A program made the translations under genes and the position numbers. Shown one piece after another: positions 25,107-34,244 of a stretch of DNA of 64,000 nucleotides. The first letter of the stretch is position 1; the number at the start of each line of letters is the position of its first letter. Origin of the DNA: Bacillota bacterium. GTDB taxonomy: Bacteria > Bacillota > Clostridia > Peptostreptococcales > Anaerovoracaceae. The DNA lies in contig JAGAXF010000002.1 of the NCBI GenBank assembly GCA_017941085.1, positions 163,695 to 227,694 on the forward strand, written 5' to 3'. The notes beneath the pieces were generated by a model. The model was not told the origin of the DNA and searched no databases. It was given only the letters and a program-made list of their open reading frames with translations.

Positions 25107-26071
25107 CTTGCACCTCGCTCTCTTTGTTTTCTATCCCTTAGAAGATTATCTTTCACATCTTCAGGAACCTTGTCCCAAAGCTTCTGAAACTTCCTTAGAA
25201 TATGCTCAAGCTCATTAACCTTGCATTGCTCTTCAAATAGAGAAGCAGATACTTCATCAATCTTATGATCTCTTCCTGCTATGATACGCTCATCCTGACT
25301 TACTCTTGACTCAAGAACCTTTATATAATCTTCTGTAGATTTGAGCATCGTCTCGACGTTTGCAAGGTTATGTGCATAGCGCCCGAGCAGCTCGACAGCG
25401 TTCTCTTTTGCCTTAGCATTGCCTACCATGCCGATGTCGTTGATAGCACCTCGAATCTCTTCGTAGTGCTTCAGAAGTGATGCTGCCTGTTTGTACATCT
25501 GCGAAGAAACATGACGCCTCTTTGTAATCTTCTTCGAAATGCCACGAGTCAAATCCGGATACTTCCGTGTCATGTGATTGTGGAAATCATCCTGTAGCTT
25601 TTCCATTCCTTTCGGACCACCCATGAGAGCCTTGGAAGATAATTTCCCATCCGGAGTAATCGGTACAAAGACCAGATGCATATGCGGATGCGCCTCATCC
25701 ATATGCACAACCGCGGATATAATATTCTCTTTTCCGTAGCGATCTTTGATGAAATCGAAAGCATGATTGAAGTATTCCATTTGCTCAGGATATGACATAG
25801 CATCAATCCATTCCGGCGTTGCAGTGATCAAAACGTCCTGCATAACCACGCTGTCTTTCCTTCTTTTCGCTCCGACCTCATCAATTCTCTCGAGCACTTT
25901 TGGTCTGTACATACCATCGGGTTTTACCAGATGGTAGTTAAGATGAGTTCTTTCAGGATCAATATCTTCGTTACTCTTATACTTTTCTTTAAGTCTCTCA
26001 TGATGATTACATATATGAGTAACGCTCCCAAGTTTCCTTTTTTCAATTCTTAAAATTGCAAAATTTGGCAT
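25103..26071 (-). CDS. MobV/Pre-family relaxase (plasmid recombination enzyme)
   Basis: Nicks the element's transfer origin and pilots the strand during mobilization. The 322 residues from ATG 26071 open MPNFAILRIEKRK, with AAAGGA 10-15 bases upstream; the frame extends further but without family likeness. Motif I is the NHHERLKEKYKSNEDID-type segment followed by ERTHLNYHL. Motif III is HMDEAHPHMH, the metal-binding HxDExxPHxH of MobV. A coiled-coil tail follows (about residues 225-310). It is shorter than plasmid Pre proteins, but all N-terminal catalytic motifs are present. Confidence 0.9.
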   Translation of the reverse strand: MPNFAILRIEKRKLGSVTHICNHHERLKEKYKSNEDIDPERTHLNYHLVKPDGMYRPKVLERIDEVGAKRRKDSVVMQDVLITATPEWIDAMSYPEQMEYFNHAFDFIKDRYGKENIISAVVHMDEAHPHMHLVFVPITPDGKLSSKALMGGPKGMEKLQDDFHNHMTRKYPDLTRGISKKITKRRHVSSQMYKQAASLLKHYEEIRGAINDIGMVGNAKAKENAVELLGRYAHNLANVETMLKSTEDYIKVLESRVSQDERIIAGRDHKIDEVSASLFEEQCKVNELEHILRKFQKLWDKVPEDVKDNLLRDRKQRERGAR

Positions 26072-26407
26072 TTTATTAGTTCCTTTCCGGCTTAAGAACA
26101 ACCACGCAACAATGAATAGATATACCTCTTTTGCGGAGTAATTCTCATAGCCTAATGCATAAATAACGATTTGCGAGGGAAGAAAAAATACACTGCCGGG
26201 ATGCGATCCTCCTCGTGACAACAACGCAACATTTATGGTTGTCACTGCGGAAAGGCAGGCTCCGAGATAGGACGCAACACATAAAAGTGATTTGCTGCGA
26301 CCTATCATCAAAGCCTGCCTGCATCCCTTGCAGTGTAACCCACTACACCTTTCTTAAAGGTGCGTGGGCCAGACGTTCCCTCTGGACTCCCTTAGGCAAC
26401 ACACGCA
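26072..26407. other. Structured non-coding region, probable oriT
   Basis: Lies between the relaxase and RepA-like genes and holds no convincing ORF. It has a hairpin CCCAC-ta-CACCTTT with AAAGGTG-c-GTGGG (26339-26368), a neighbouring CCAGA/TCTGG hairpin (about 26369-26386), and a wide dyad in which GGCAGGCT and GATAGG (26250-26276) face CCTATC and AGCCTGCC (26300-26320). Inverted repeats beside a MobV gene are the usual form of its nick region; the exact nick site cannot be read. Confidence 0.5.
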
Positions 26408-27451
26408 TTAAAATGGTGACTCCGCAAAGGGGGTATCACCTTGTATTGTTGCGTGGTTGCCCTGGCCGTCGCTAAGTCTCCATACCGAGAGCGCACCGTC
26501 ACGTACGCACTCTATTGGTAGCTTAGCTTTGGCCAGTTCGCAAGTGCGCTTGCTGATGCCAAGCTCGTCCATTCTCTTCATGATCTCCTTCTGGTGCACA
26601 GGACCACCGGAGAGCATGGCAAGAAGCTCGCGACTTGCGACAGATTGTTTCGTCTCACGAGGCTTGGCTGCCCCGACAGCCTTCACAATCTGATCAGCGG
26701 TAAGGTCGACCGTATCTATGAAGTCGACGACACCTCCGCTGAGTGAAAAGAGGATGGAGTCCCCAAGCGGTGACAGGTTAGACTTGCTGTGTGCCATGAC
26801 CCTGTGGTCAGGATTATCAGCATCAGGCGGTCTACCTATGAGCAAGCTGCTCCTCGCTGCCGCAATGAAGTCTCCGGAACCACTAGCTCTGTTCTTTGCA
26901 CTCATGCCTTCAGCCTTGTTGATGTGACCGACGACTATGATGGCGCAGCCCGTGTCTCTTGCAGCCTCGATCAGATACTCAAGTCTCGGTCTAACTTCGT
27001 TGCCGAGGTTCATCGATACATCTCCTCCGAGATATGAGACGAGTGGATCAAGTATGCAGACCTTCGCATGCGACTGAATGATTGCCTCTCTGATTCTTTT
27101 ATCCGAAAAAGTGAGACGCTGCTTTTTCTCATTAATAAAAATGAGACGATTCCGAACTCCATTCGCTTTTATAAAGCGTGGCACTACGGTATCGTCTGCA
27201 TCATCTTCTGCATTGATATAGATCACGTTCATCGGACCGCTTGACGCTTCCGTAAACGGAAGCGTGTCTCCTCTGGTGAGGATGGCGGCAAGGTTGAGTG
27301 CAAAGGTGCTCTTGCCGTCACCCGAGTCTCCCATCAGCATCGTTAGTTTGCCGAACGGGATATACGGGTACCAGAGCCAGTTAATCTCTTTCGGCTCCAC
27401 ATGCGCTGCTGTGTACATTTCAAGCGGCGCTTCTCTTAAATTGTTTTCCAT
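26408..27451 (-). CDS. RepA-like AAA ATPase (AAA_25 type)
   Basis: A 347-residue RecA-fold ATPase like the hexameric RepA helicases and the AAA_25 proteins of mobile elements. Walker A is GDSGDGKST, Walker B is KVCILDPLVSYLGG, and GHINKAEG with ASGSGDFIAAARS matches the RepA sensor regions. The C-terminus (about residues 280-320) looks like a winged helix. It may support replication of the excised element or load onto its origin. ATG 27451 has GAGAGG nine bases upstream; ATG 27457 is closer but poorly spaced. Confidence 0.83.
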   Translation of the reverse strand: MENNLREAPLEMYTAAHVEPKEINWLWYPYIPFGKLTMLMGDSGDGKSTFALNLAAILTRGDTLPFTEASSGPMNVIYINAEDDADDTVVPRFIKANGVRNRLIFINEKKQRLTFSDKRIREAIIQSHAKVCILDPLVSYLGGDVSMNLGNEVRPRLEYLIEAARDTGCAIIVVGHINKAEGMSAKNRASGSGDFIAAARSSLLIGRPPDADNPDHRVMAHSKSNLSPLGDSILFSLSGGVVDFIDTVDLTADQIVKAVGAAKPRETKQSVASRELLAMLSGGPVHQKEIMKRMDELGISKRTCELAKAKLPIECVRDGALSVWRLSDGQGNHATIQGDTPFAESPF

Positions 27452-27456
27452 AAACA

Positions 27457-27630
27457 TTAACCTCTCTTTCTTCTTTTAGAACTGTACTCGGGACATAACA
27501 GGATAGTTGCACGAAAACTCTGCTTGCAGTCACGCTCGCATTTTCTGCACTGCTCTGCATAAGTTATCCGGCCTTTATCGTTTAGAAAGAATGCCCATTC
27601 TTGTTTATCTTTCTTCGACATCCTAGGCAT
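27457..27630 (-). CDS. Small cysteine-rich protein before the RepA-like gene
   Basis: A 57-residue basic protein from ATG 27630, with GGAGGTGAT six bases upstream. It carries a CRKCERDC cluster and one later Cys, suggestive of a metal-binding knuckle. The frame is open further upstream, but that part has no ribosome site. Small ORFs of this sort are common ahead of RepA in mobilizable elements. The function is unknown. Confidence 0.6.
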   Translation of the reverse strand: MPRMSKKDKQEWAFFLNDKGRITYAEQCRKCERDCKQSFRATILLCPEYSSKRRKRG

Positions 27631-27819
27631 ATTCACATCACCTCCAATCTTCATTTGATGTCTTAGCTTTGAAATAACGTGCAATATAAATAGCGTCCGA
27701 TGCCCTCGAAATAATGTATGATCTCGGGGTGAAAACGGGCGCTTTTCTTCGCTGTAACGGATTCTTTTATGCGTGGTCGATAGCTGACACCTTACTGCCT
27801 TTAAAAGCAAAAATTATTA

Positions 27820-27848
27820 TTGAAATAGTTCAGAGCGGAGGTTATAAT
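27820..27848 (+). promoter_or_regulatory. Promoter of the accessory operon
   Basis: TTGAAA (27820-27825), 17-base spacer, TATAAT (27843-27848), pointing to the gene at 27948. A LexA-type box lies just past the -10. Confidence 0.65.
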
Positions 27849-27860
27849 TCTTGCATACAA

Positions 27861-27872
27861 GAACGCGCGTTC
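27861..27872. promoter_or_regulatory. LexA/DinR-type SOS box
   Basis: GAACGCGCGTTC, a perfect palindrome that fits the Gram-positive SOS consensus GAAC-RNRY-GTTC, placed at about +6 of the promoter above. LexA binding there would block transcription until DNA damage. Confidence 0.6.
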
Positions 27873-27947
27873 GCATACGCTTATATCATCTCCCTCTACT
27901 AATAGGAGAAATTCGGGTACAAAAACGGAACTACTATTTTATAAAAA

Positions 27948-28967
27948 ATGAAAAAAGATTATTCGCGCGATAACTGGCGCAAGGAATACCTTTACTTAAT
28001 AGATGATGAATACGCTGACGAGGATTATCTCCCGGTAGACGTATCGGATGACGATGATCAAGATTTCATAGATACTGAGCTTCTTCTTGCTGAAGAAGAA
28101 GGCAGTCTTGAAGAAGGATACTGGCATAGCAACTCTATATCGGAACTGGACTCTATCCAAAGAGGAACTCTAATTCTTGACGATGATGATTTTGAGTCTC
28201 TGATATTAGGCTATGAAACTGACGAAGCTCTTTTATCCTCGCAATATAGGCTTAAGGGCTATGCAGAATATGATACTGATGATTATGAGGAAGAGTTTGC
28301 TATAGAGTCGGATGAAGATAATGATCTGACAATGAGCTTTTTAAAGCTCCGCGACATTGAGATACCAGATGACGATTCATCCGAAGTAAAGAGACTGAAA
28401 CGAGATATTCGCATGGAAGCTCTTAAGAGACTTGAGGAATCTGCTAGGACACTCAGCGATTTCAAGAATTTGGTTAAGTGGTATGACGAGCTTGATGCCA
28501 ATGCTTTCAGAAGATGGCGCTACCATGAGATATACAGAAGCGGAGAAGATATGCCACTAGAATCAGGAGAAGCTGAAGACGGAGTAATCTTCCCGGCATC
28601 AGTGAGTGACATTATATCTCGTCAAATGCGCAGAGGAGATTTCCTTGACTATTTGTATTGTAAGCCGGACACAATACATGAGCTTATAACGACAGACTAT
28701 ATTATTCGCTTTCTCAGGATGCTGGATGAAAAGGATCTATTCTTCTTCAGAGTGCTCGAAGCCTTATCCTCTGCAGAGATATCCAAGATGAGAGGCACTT
28801 CGGACAGATACATCCGAAAAATTTGGAATGAACTGATATTCCACATACGGCAGAAAGCAATGGGAGTCCTTATTTTCAGAGATGGTCTGGAATATTCCCT
28901 CACCGGACAAGAGCGAGAGTTCTTAACTACCCGCCGAGGCGAGTATGAGTTTAGGCTTGAATCATAG
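27948..28967 (+). CDS. Acidic protein with a C-terminal sigma-like helix-turn-helix
   Basis: 339 residues, not recognised as a named family. The first 130 residues are extremely acidic, with runs of Asp and Glu. Near residues 265-300, LSSAEISKMRGTSDRYIRKIWNELI has the form of a sigma region 4-like helix-turn-helix. An acidic head on a DNA-binding tail suggests a regulator or DNA mimic, but no function can be assigned. There is no clear ribosome site at ATG 27948. The promoter and SOS-type box sit about 75-130 bases upstream. RhuM and a zinc-finger gene follow. Confidence 0.65.
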   Translation: MKKDYSRDNWRKEYLYLIDDEYADEDYLPVDVSDDDDQDFIDTELLLAEEEGSLEEGYWHSNSISELDSIQRGTLILDDDDFESLILGYETDEALLSSQYRLKGYAEYDTDDYEEEFAIESDEDNDLTMSFLKLRDIEIPDDDSSEVKRLKRDIRMEALKRLEESARTLSDFKNLVKWYDELDANAFRRWRYHEIYRSGEDMPLESGEAEDGVIFPASVSDIISRQMRRGDFLDYLYCKPDTIHELITTDYIIRFLRMLDEKDLFFFRVLEALSSAEISKMRGTSDRYIRKIWNELIFHIRQKAMGVLIFRDGLEYSLTGQEREFLTTRRGEYEFRLES

Positions 28968-29025
28968 GTTTATAGAGGCGTAAAGGAACTTGTGGTAATA
29001 TAACTACTGGGAAAGGAGCAATCCT

Positions 29026-30036
29026 ATGAACGATAATCAAAAGCACGAGATAGTTTTATATCAGGTTGATGATGCAAGTGTTTGTGTAAGCGTCATATTT
29101 AAGGACGAGACTTTTTGGCTGACAACAAAGTCTATGTCAGAGTTATTTGGTATTAACACTCAAGGCATTACAAAACACCTTCAAAACATATATGAAGAAG
29201 AGGAACTGGTAAAAGAGGCAACTTGTTCCAAAATGGAACAAGTTCAAATCGAAGGCGGTAGAAGCGTTTCGAGGATAGTCGACTATTATAATCTTGATGC
29301 TATCATTGCCGTTGGATATCGCGTCAATTCCAAAAAAGCTACAAGATTCCGTCAATGGGCAACTAAGGCATTAAAAGAATACATCACAAAAGGATTTCTA
29401 ATAAACGATGAGTTCTTGAAAAATGGAAAACCTTTTGGCCACGATTATTTTGATGAACTCCTTGAACGCATACGCGAGATTAGAGCCAGTGAGCGAAGGG
29501 CTTACCAGAAGATTGCCGATGTATTCGAGCAGTGTAGTTATGACTATGACAAGAACAGTGAAACTACAAAAGCTTTTTATGCTTTTGTGCAGAATAAGCT
29601 TCACTATGCAGTCACCGGGCAAACAGCTGCAGAGATAATATATGAGCGTGCGGATGCCGAAAAGCCTACTATGGGATTGACCACATGGAAAGGCGCACCG
29701 GATGGAAAGATTCTAAAGCGAGATGTAACAATTGCGAAGAACTACCTGAATGAAAAAGAATTGTCTAGACTAAACAGGCTTGTAACTATGTTTATAGATT
29801 ATGCAGAGTTAATGGCAGAGGATGAGGTTCTTATGAGTATGCAGGACTGGCTAGATCAGACCAATCAGTTCCTGATGAACAATCGGAGGAAGGTGCTTGA
29901 AGATAGAGGTAAAGTATCTCACGAAGCAGCAACATTAAAAGCTGAGAAAGAATATGAGACATTCCGTATAAGCCAGGATCGGGAATATATCTCAGAATTT
30001 GACAGACAGACGGAAAAGTATCTTAAGGGAGAATAA
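29026..30036 (+). CDS. RhuM family protein (element copy)
   Basis: 336 residues of the RhuM/virulence-protein family: ISVIFKDETFWLTTKSMSELF-like start, NLDAIIAVGYRVNSKKATRFRQWA and the long C-terminal helical part. Family members occur on islands and phages; their molecular role is not established, but residues 35-60 look like a DNA-binding helix-turn-helix. It is almost identical to the gene at 45085-46119 except at residues about 38-88. AAAGGAG precedes the ATG. The stop overlaps the next start by one base. Confidence 0.85.
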   Translation: MNDNQKHEIVLYQVDDASVCVSVIFKDETFWLTTKSMSELFGINTQGITKHLQNIYEEEELVKEATCSKMEQVQIEGGRSVSRIVDYYNLDAIIAVGYRVNSKKATRFRQWATKALKEYITKGFLINDEFLKNGKPFGHDYFDELLERIREIRASERRAYQKIADVFEQCSYDYDKNSETTKAFYAFVQNKLHYAVTGQTAAEIIYERADAEKPTMGLTTWKGAPDGKILKRDVTIAKNYLNEKELSRLNRLVTMFIDYAELMAEDEVLMSMQDWLDQTNQFLMNNRRKVLEDRGKVSHEAATLKAEKEYETFRISQDREYISEFDRQTEKYLKGE

Positions 30037-30908
30037 TGAGGCAGATTTTCGAGCATTCAAAATCATTCTGGGTAAGATATAGCGATTATGCCATTGTTGA
30101 GGATAGCAATGGCATAAAGTATCTTAAGGCGGCGGAAGATGCCAAACCGGATAAATATGATCCTACAGATTCGTTGGAAGAAATCGTTGTAAAGGCGCTT
30201 AATGTAGGTCGAGTTTGCATGGGAATCGATAGACCGGAGAAAGAAAAAAATGAAGCTGTTCATCAATTCGTGAAGGAATTCGGACTTCTAGGTCTTATGA
30301 CCGCTCTTCCTACCACGCCAAGATTTTTGTCATGTGACAATGTTTTCCTTCCTAAAAATCAATTCATTAAAAGAGAATCAATGGAAGTGTTTGAATATCT
30401 TCTGTACTTCTATCCATTTGAAAGACCCAGCATTAGAAAAAACGGTGTAGAGTATAGTATTGAAATTGAGGGAGACGATGATATGGTAGCTCTTGCAATG
30501 ATGTCAGATGGAAGACCGGACGAAGTCCATCTGACCTTTCAGCGCGAGTACTCAGAGAGGATAGACTGGCTCAGGCAGCAGTTTGTGGACTGGGCATTTA
30601 CAATGACGACAGTATTCTTCTATTACCATGATTATGACCACATGTCTGAAAAAGACAGAGAATTCTACAAACAAAGCATGGCAGCTTACGATGGAATAAC
30701 ACCGTCATATCATATAGAGCTGATGGATGACAGACCGATGCTTGTTTGGAACTTGAATTCACTTCTTCAAGGTATTCAGCTAATGGTATGCAAGATGCTG
30801 ACCGATGATAGTAATCCTGTAAAAATGTGCCCGGGTTGTGGAAAAGCATTTATAGCGAAAACACCAACGGAACTATTCTGTAGTCCGTCTTGTAAGACTT
30901 CCGAGTAA
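30036..30908 (+). CDS. Zinc-finger protein of unknown function, coupled to RhuM
   Basis: 290 residues. The first 240 are without a recognised domain, mixed alpha/beta with several Tyr/Phe-rich stretches. The end has a treble-clef-like metal site, CPGCGKAF then FCSPSCK, as in proteins of the DUF6076 or CGNR kind; I have not confirmed either. TAATG overlap with the RhuM gene means the two are probably made together. A new promoter for padR follows closely, so this ends the accessory operon. Confidence 0.65.
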   Translation: MRQIFEHSKSFWVRYSDYAIVEDSNGIKYLKAAEDAKPDKYDPTDSLEEIVVKALNVGRVCMGIDRPEKEKNEAVHQFVKEFGLLGLMTALPTTPRFLSCDNVFLPKNQFIKRESMEVFEYLLYFYPFERPSIRKNGVEYSIEIEGDDDMVALAMMSDGRPDEVHLTFQREYSERIDWLRQQFVDWAFTMTTVFFYYHDYDHMSEKDREFYKQSMAAYDGITPSYHIELMDDRPMLVWNLNSLLQGIQLMVCKMLTDDSNPVKMCPGCGKAFIAKTPTELFCSPSCKTSE

Positions 30909-30924
30909 TAACAAGAGAAATATA

Positions 30925-30980
30925 TTGACATTATCGATATACGATATTATACTCATGGTACAAATATCGTGTATCGATAT
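30925..30980 (+). promoter_or_regulatory. padR promoter with two ATATCG/CGATAT operators
   Basis: TTGACA (30925-30930), 17-base spacer, TATACT (30948-30953). A palindrome ATCG-ATATA-CGAT fills the spacer and a second, ATATCG-TGTAT-CGATAT, lies at 30964-30980 past the start point. Paired palindromes suggest autorepression by the PadR protein. Confidence 0.75.
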
Positions 30981-31027
30981 TTATTTGTGCAAATAGAAAA
31001 GGGACAGAGAAGAAAGAAGGGATATCA

Positions 31028-31336
31028 ATGGCCAAGAAATCTCTATATCCATTAACAGAGCCGATGTTTTATGTCCTCATGTGTTTCCACAGAGGAGATA
31101 TGTGCGGTACTGAAATAGCGGAATATGTCAGAGGGCTTACTAACGGAAGAGTTAGCCTTGGACCCGGCACACTATATACCATTCTCAGCACATATCAGTC
31201 TGAGAAGGTAATTGAGAAAGTGTCATCCGAGGGGCGCAGAATCACATATAGCATCACAGAGAAAGGTGAAAAACTATATGCCGATGAGGTAGCAAGACTC
31301 AGAAGTTGCCTGGTAGATGCGGAGGAGAATCAGTAA
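31028..31336 (+). CDS. PadR family transcriptional regulator
   Basis: 102-residue winged helix protein: LTEPMFYVLMCFHRGDMCGTEIAEYV, then LGPGTLYTILSTY (recognition helix) and the beta wing RRITYSITEKGEKLY, all typical of short PadR regulators. A strong promoter with two palindromes lies directly upstream. It overlaps the next gene by TAATG. PadR/DUF2812 pairs of this sort are widespread in Firmicutes, where the regulator usually controls the membrane protein gene. Confidence 0.92.
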   Translation: MAKKSLYPLTEPMFYVLMCFHRGDMCGTEIAEYVRGLTNGRVSLGPGTLYTILSTYQSEKVIEKVSSEGRRITYSITEKGEKLYADEVARLRSCLVDAEENQ

Positions 31337-32565
31337 TGGCAAGGAATACAGTCAGAAAAAGAGTAGAGATAAATGATATAAGGGATCCATACTTTTGCGT
31401 GTGGCTTCAGGAGATGGCTGAGAAAGGATTTCTCTACAAGCATAGAGATCTATTTACCTGTGTATTTGAAAAGGCCTCACCTCAGAAGAGACGATATAGA
31501 GTGATAGAGAGAAAATGGCGCAAAATGAGCGAAGAGGAGAAGGCGCTGTATCATGATGCCGGGTGGGCTGCGGTTGCTTCCTACAACGGAGTCACTGTTT
31601 TTACAACTACGGATCCGGATGCACCGGAGCTGTTTAGCGATGAGGACAGTCACATGAGATTGGTCAAGCGCCATAAAATTTCGTCTGCATTAACGATCGT
31701 GTTCGGATTTCTATTTATCCTGTACTGGATCAAAACAAACACTTCCGGCATATATAACAAAGAGATGGTTTATGAGCATGGAAGACTCTCCGCACTGGAA
31801 TATGCATTATCGCCGCAGGCATTTATCGTTCCAATGATTATCTGGAGCTTAATCATTCTTATTATTTGGGTAAGCTTGGTAACATATGAATTCAGATTTC
31901 TAAAGCTTTACAGCGGAAAGGAAGAGTTTGACTATGGTATACCTTATGACGATAGAAGATATATAAAAACAAAAAACAGAACGAAACGACTAGAGTGCCT
32001 GGTTCTTGTAGCGATACTGGCATATCCGCTGTCGTTCTTCCTATTCGCACAGACATTGAATGATGGAAGCAAGGCTCTGGCATACGATAAGAATCATCCT
32101 GTTCTATACCGGGAAATCGATCCATCCGCGTGGGAAGAAGTTGTGCCCTTAATTGAATCAGGTGGCAAACAAGGTACAAGAGAAGTTGACTATTCAGCCG
32201 GAAAAAGAAGAGGAGGCTTAGTGCTAAAAGAGATATCTGAGGAGTGGCTCTGCGTGAGCGAACGTAGCGAAGATAAACCGGATGACTTCGATGTGATCCT
32301 TGACTATGATTCCGAATACATTAAAGTTCGCAAAGAAGATAATGCCGCTGAGTACCTCGGAGAGAGAGTCGCAATCCATTTATATGAAAACGTAGGTGGT
32401 GATGACACATGGGCAAAAGCTCTTGACGATGTTCGCATTGATTGTGACGGTGTAGACTACGCAGGATATTACACTTACAAGGAAACCGGTTATCCGCAGC
32501 AGGACGGAAGGACTAATCAAATCTTGTATCTCAGAAAAGGCGCAGCGCTTCAGATAATCCGTTAA
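31336..32565 (+). CDS. DUF2812 domain membrane protein
   Basis: 409 residues. An N-terminal DUF2812 region (residues 10-90: CVWLQEMAEKGFLY, CVFEKASPQKRRYRV) is followed by helices at about 115-140, 165-190 and 225-245, then a soluble C-terminal domain of about 160 residues outside the usual DUF2812 length. ATG 31336 has GGAGGAG upstream and overlaps the padR stop. Role unknown; the pair is often linked to membrane stress or drug response. Confidence 0.82.
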   Translation: MARNTVRKRVEINDIRDPYFCVWLQEMAEKGFLYKHRDLFTCVFEKASPQKRRYRVIERKWRKMSEEEKALYHDAGWAAVASYNGVTVFTTTDPDAPELFSDEDSHMRLVKRHKISSALTIVFGFLFILYWIKTNTSGIYNKEMVYEHGRLSALEYALSPQAFIVPMIIWSLIILIIWVSLVTYEFRFLKLYSGKEEFDYGIPYDDRRYIKTKNRTKRLECLVLVAILAYPLSFFLFAQTLNDGSKALAYDKNHPVLYREIDPSAWEEVVPLIESGGKQGTREVDYSAGKRRGGLVLKEISEEWLCVSERSEDKPDDFDVILDYDSEYIKVRKEDNAAEYLGERVAIHLYENVGGDDTWAKALDDVRIDCDGVDYAGYYTYKETGYPQQDGRTNQILYLRKGAALQIIR

Positions 32566-32672
32566 TATGGGACGGCGAATCTCAAAGATAAAATGGATCT
32601 CTTTGTGAAAGAATTTGAAGAAGATTAAGAGATATATTGGATATCAGTTCTCGACTCAACGATTCTGAATTT

Positions 32673-32763
32673 GGATACACTTATGGATACACTGGATGAG
32701 GGACGTCTCTCCTTTCCTTGAAATTTCAGCGTTTTCGGAAATGCTTATTTATTCGACTCCCAC
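32673..32763 (+). repeat. Internal element right end (GGATACAC pair and T-loop-like core)
   Basis: GGATACAC at 32673-32680 and 32685-32692, then a stretch nearly identical to 38785-38820, then TTCGACTCCCAC (32752-32763), a tRNA T-loop-like core 67 bases after the second repeat. It differs from the outer core TTCAAATCCCCC. Confidence 0.6.
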
Positions 32764-32766
32764 TAT

Positions 32767-32813
32767 AAGGTTCTCTTCGGATCATACGGCGTTGCCGATA
32801 GGAAGAGAACCTT
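32767..32813. repeat. Twelve-base-pair hairpin next to the internal end
   Basis: AAGGTTCTCTTC (32767-32778) and GAAGAGAACCTT (32802-32813) are perfect complements around a 23-base loop. No T-run follows. A separate 12-bp hairpin (32856-32887) overlaps the tetR stop. The rest of the 300-base gap holds no gene. Confidence 0.5.
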
Positions 32814-32867
32814 GACCTTCGTCGGCTACGCTCCTTCGGTATCAGCTCCACGAGTAATGGCTTCCGG

Positions 32868-33446
32868 TTATTTTGCCGGAAGCCATTGTTTATAACAGTT
32901 TGCGATTATCAGATCGGCAACTCCCTTGCTTTGATGCAGGATCCTGTGCATATCCTCGACATATTCATCTTTCATTCCGGTCGATATCCAGTCTGTCACA
33001 AGGCCAAAACAGGAGCATTTGAAATATCTTATTACCAGTTGCTTGTCATAGTCAGAAAGAGGGGCATCCGGAAAGACGGTGCTCAGATACTTTGTTACCA
33101 CATATTCACATACTTTCCACAGCATATCTACATAAATGCTTCTGTTCCCTGAATTGTATATATGCATAACAGCATTTTTCTTAAGTTTCATTACCTGTAT
33201 GATCGCATCAAGACATTCTTCAAGCGAATTGAGCTCAGGATACATTTCCACTATGTGATCGAAATCATTCTTGCACATCTCTTCAAGCAGCATAAGCATA
33301 TCCTGGTAGTGGTAATAAAAAGTGTTGCGGTTGATCTCACATCTCTCTGAAACATCTTTGATAGTTATCTTTCCCAGAGGCTTCTCATTAAGTAGTTCAA
33401 GGAAAGCATTCTGTATGGCTCTCTTAGTTAAGTTTGAATTAGACAT
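32868..33446 (-). CDS. TetR/AcrR family transcriptional regulator
   Basis: 192 residues with the TetR helix-turn-helix at about residues 22-45 (ITIKDVSERCEINRNTFYYHYQD) and a ligand-binding C-terminal domain. It is transcribed away from the three-gene export operon and is the likely repressor of that operon; a CAGACAT/ATGTCTG dyad stands before the first operon gene. The inducer cannot be predicted. Confidence 0.9.
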   Translation of the reverse strand: MSNSNLTKRAIQNAFLELLNEKPLGKITIKDVSERCEINRNTFYYHYQDMLMLLEEMCKNDFDHIVEMYPELNSLEECLDAIIQVMKLKKNAVMHIYNSGNRSIYVDMLWKVCEYVVTKYLSTVFPDAPLSDYDKQLVIRYFKCSCFGLVTDWISTGMKDEYVEDMHRILHQSKGVADLIIANCYKQWLPAK

Positions 33447-33621
33447 ACCGGAACCTCTCTAGGCAATTTCCCTCTGCTGTCTGATTTATAGGCAGCAGAG
33501 CCCTTTTCCCCATTTATGAAAAAACTTAGAAGAAATACTATACAGTCAGCCTGTTAAGTGCAACGGCAGTTGCCTGACGTGACTGATATGAATATTGTAG
33601 CACTTTTTAATGCCTAAAAAA

Positions 33622-33645
33622 CAGACATATCTGGCAGAATGTCTG
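33622..33645. promoter_or_regulatory. Probable TetR operator
   Basis: CAGACAT (33622-33628) and ATGTCTG (33639-33645) form a perfect dyad with a ten-base centre, just before the ribosome site AAAGGAG of the export operon. Confidence 0.5.
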
Positions 33646-33667
33646 ACTTTAAAAGGAGTTGATATAA

Positions 33668-34210
33668 GTGAGACGAAGAGTGCTGAATATAACCGTATAT
33701 ACGGTATTTTTCATTATTATGCTGCTCATATTCGGATATCTGGGAAGCGTATTCAGTGAGCTGAATGCAATGGATCTGTATCATTGCTCTGCAAAAGAGG
33801 TAGGAGCAGCATATGCTGTACCGAGCGAGGATGAAACGTTTGCAGATCCTCCGGAAATCGAAATCGCCCGAATGACAAAAGGCTATATCACAAAAAGCAT
33901 GGCTGACAGCGGGATACTGAACGATGTTGCGGTCGATTATGAGAACAAATGCATTGTGTGCAGGATCCTTACAGACGGAATAACTCAGGCAGTACAAGAT
34001 GGTAATGATGACAGATGGAGTGAAATATGTGATCTTGCATGCGACTGCAGTAAAGGATGGACAGAGGACATTCGCGAAGAAGGTCTTTCAGGCTGGAACT
34101 TCAGTATTGTGATCCTTAATGATTACTATCCGAAAAATGCGCTGGCGATTTTTACTGATGGAGAAATGGTATACAACTGCAGGATCGATTCAGAAAGTAT
34201 AGCAGCGTGA
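33668..34210 (+). CDS. Membrane-anchored protein, first gene of the export operon
   Basis: 180 residues from GTG 33668, with AAGGAG nine bases upstream. One N-terminal transmembrane helix (about 7-28), then a soluble extracellular-side domain with several Cys; no family recognised. It lies 34 bases before the MMPL gene and under the same TetR-type dyad, so it is probably an accessory subunit or a substrate-handling protein of the exporter. Confidence 0.68.
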   Translation: MRRRVLNITVYTVFFIIMLLIFGYLGSVFSELNAMDLYHCSAKEVGAAYAVPSEDETFADPPEIEIARMTKGYITKSMADSGILNDVAVDYENKCIVCRILTDGITQAVQDGNDDRWSEICDLACDCSKGWTEDIREEGLSGWNFSIVILNDYYPKNALAIFTDGEMVYNCRIDSESIAA

Positions 34211-34244
34211 ACTTGCTGCTATAGCAAGGTTACAGGAGAAGGAA

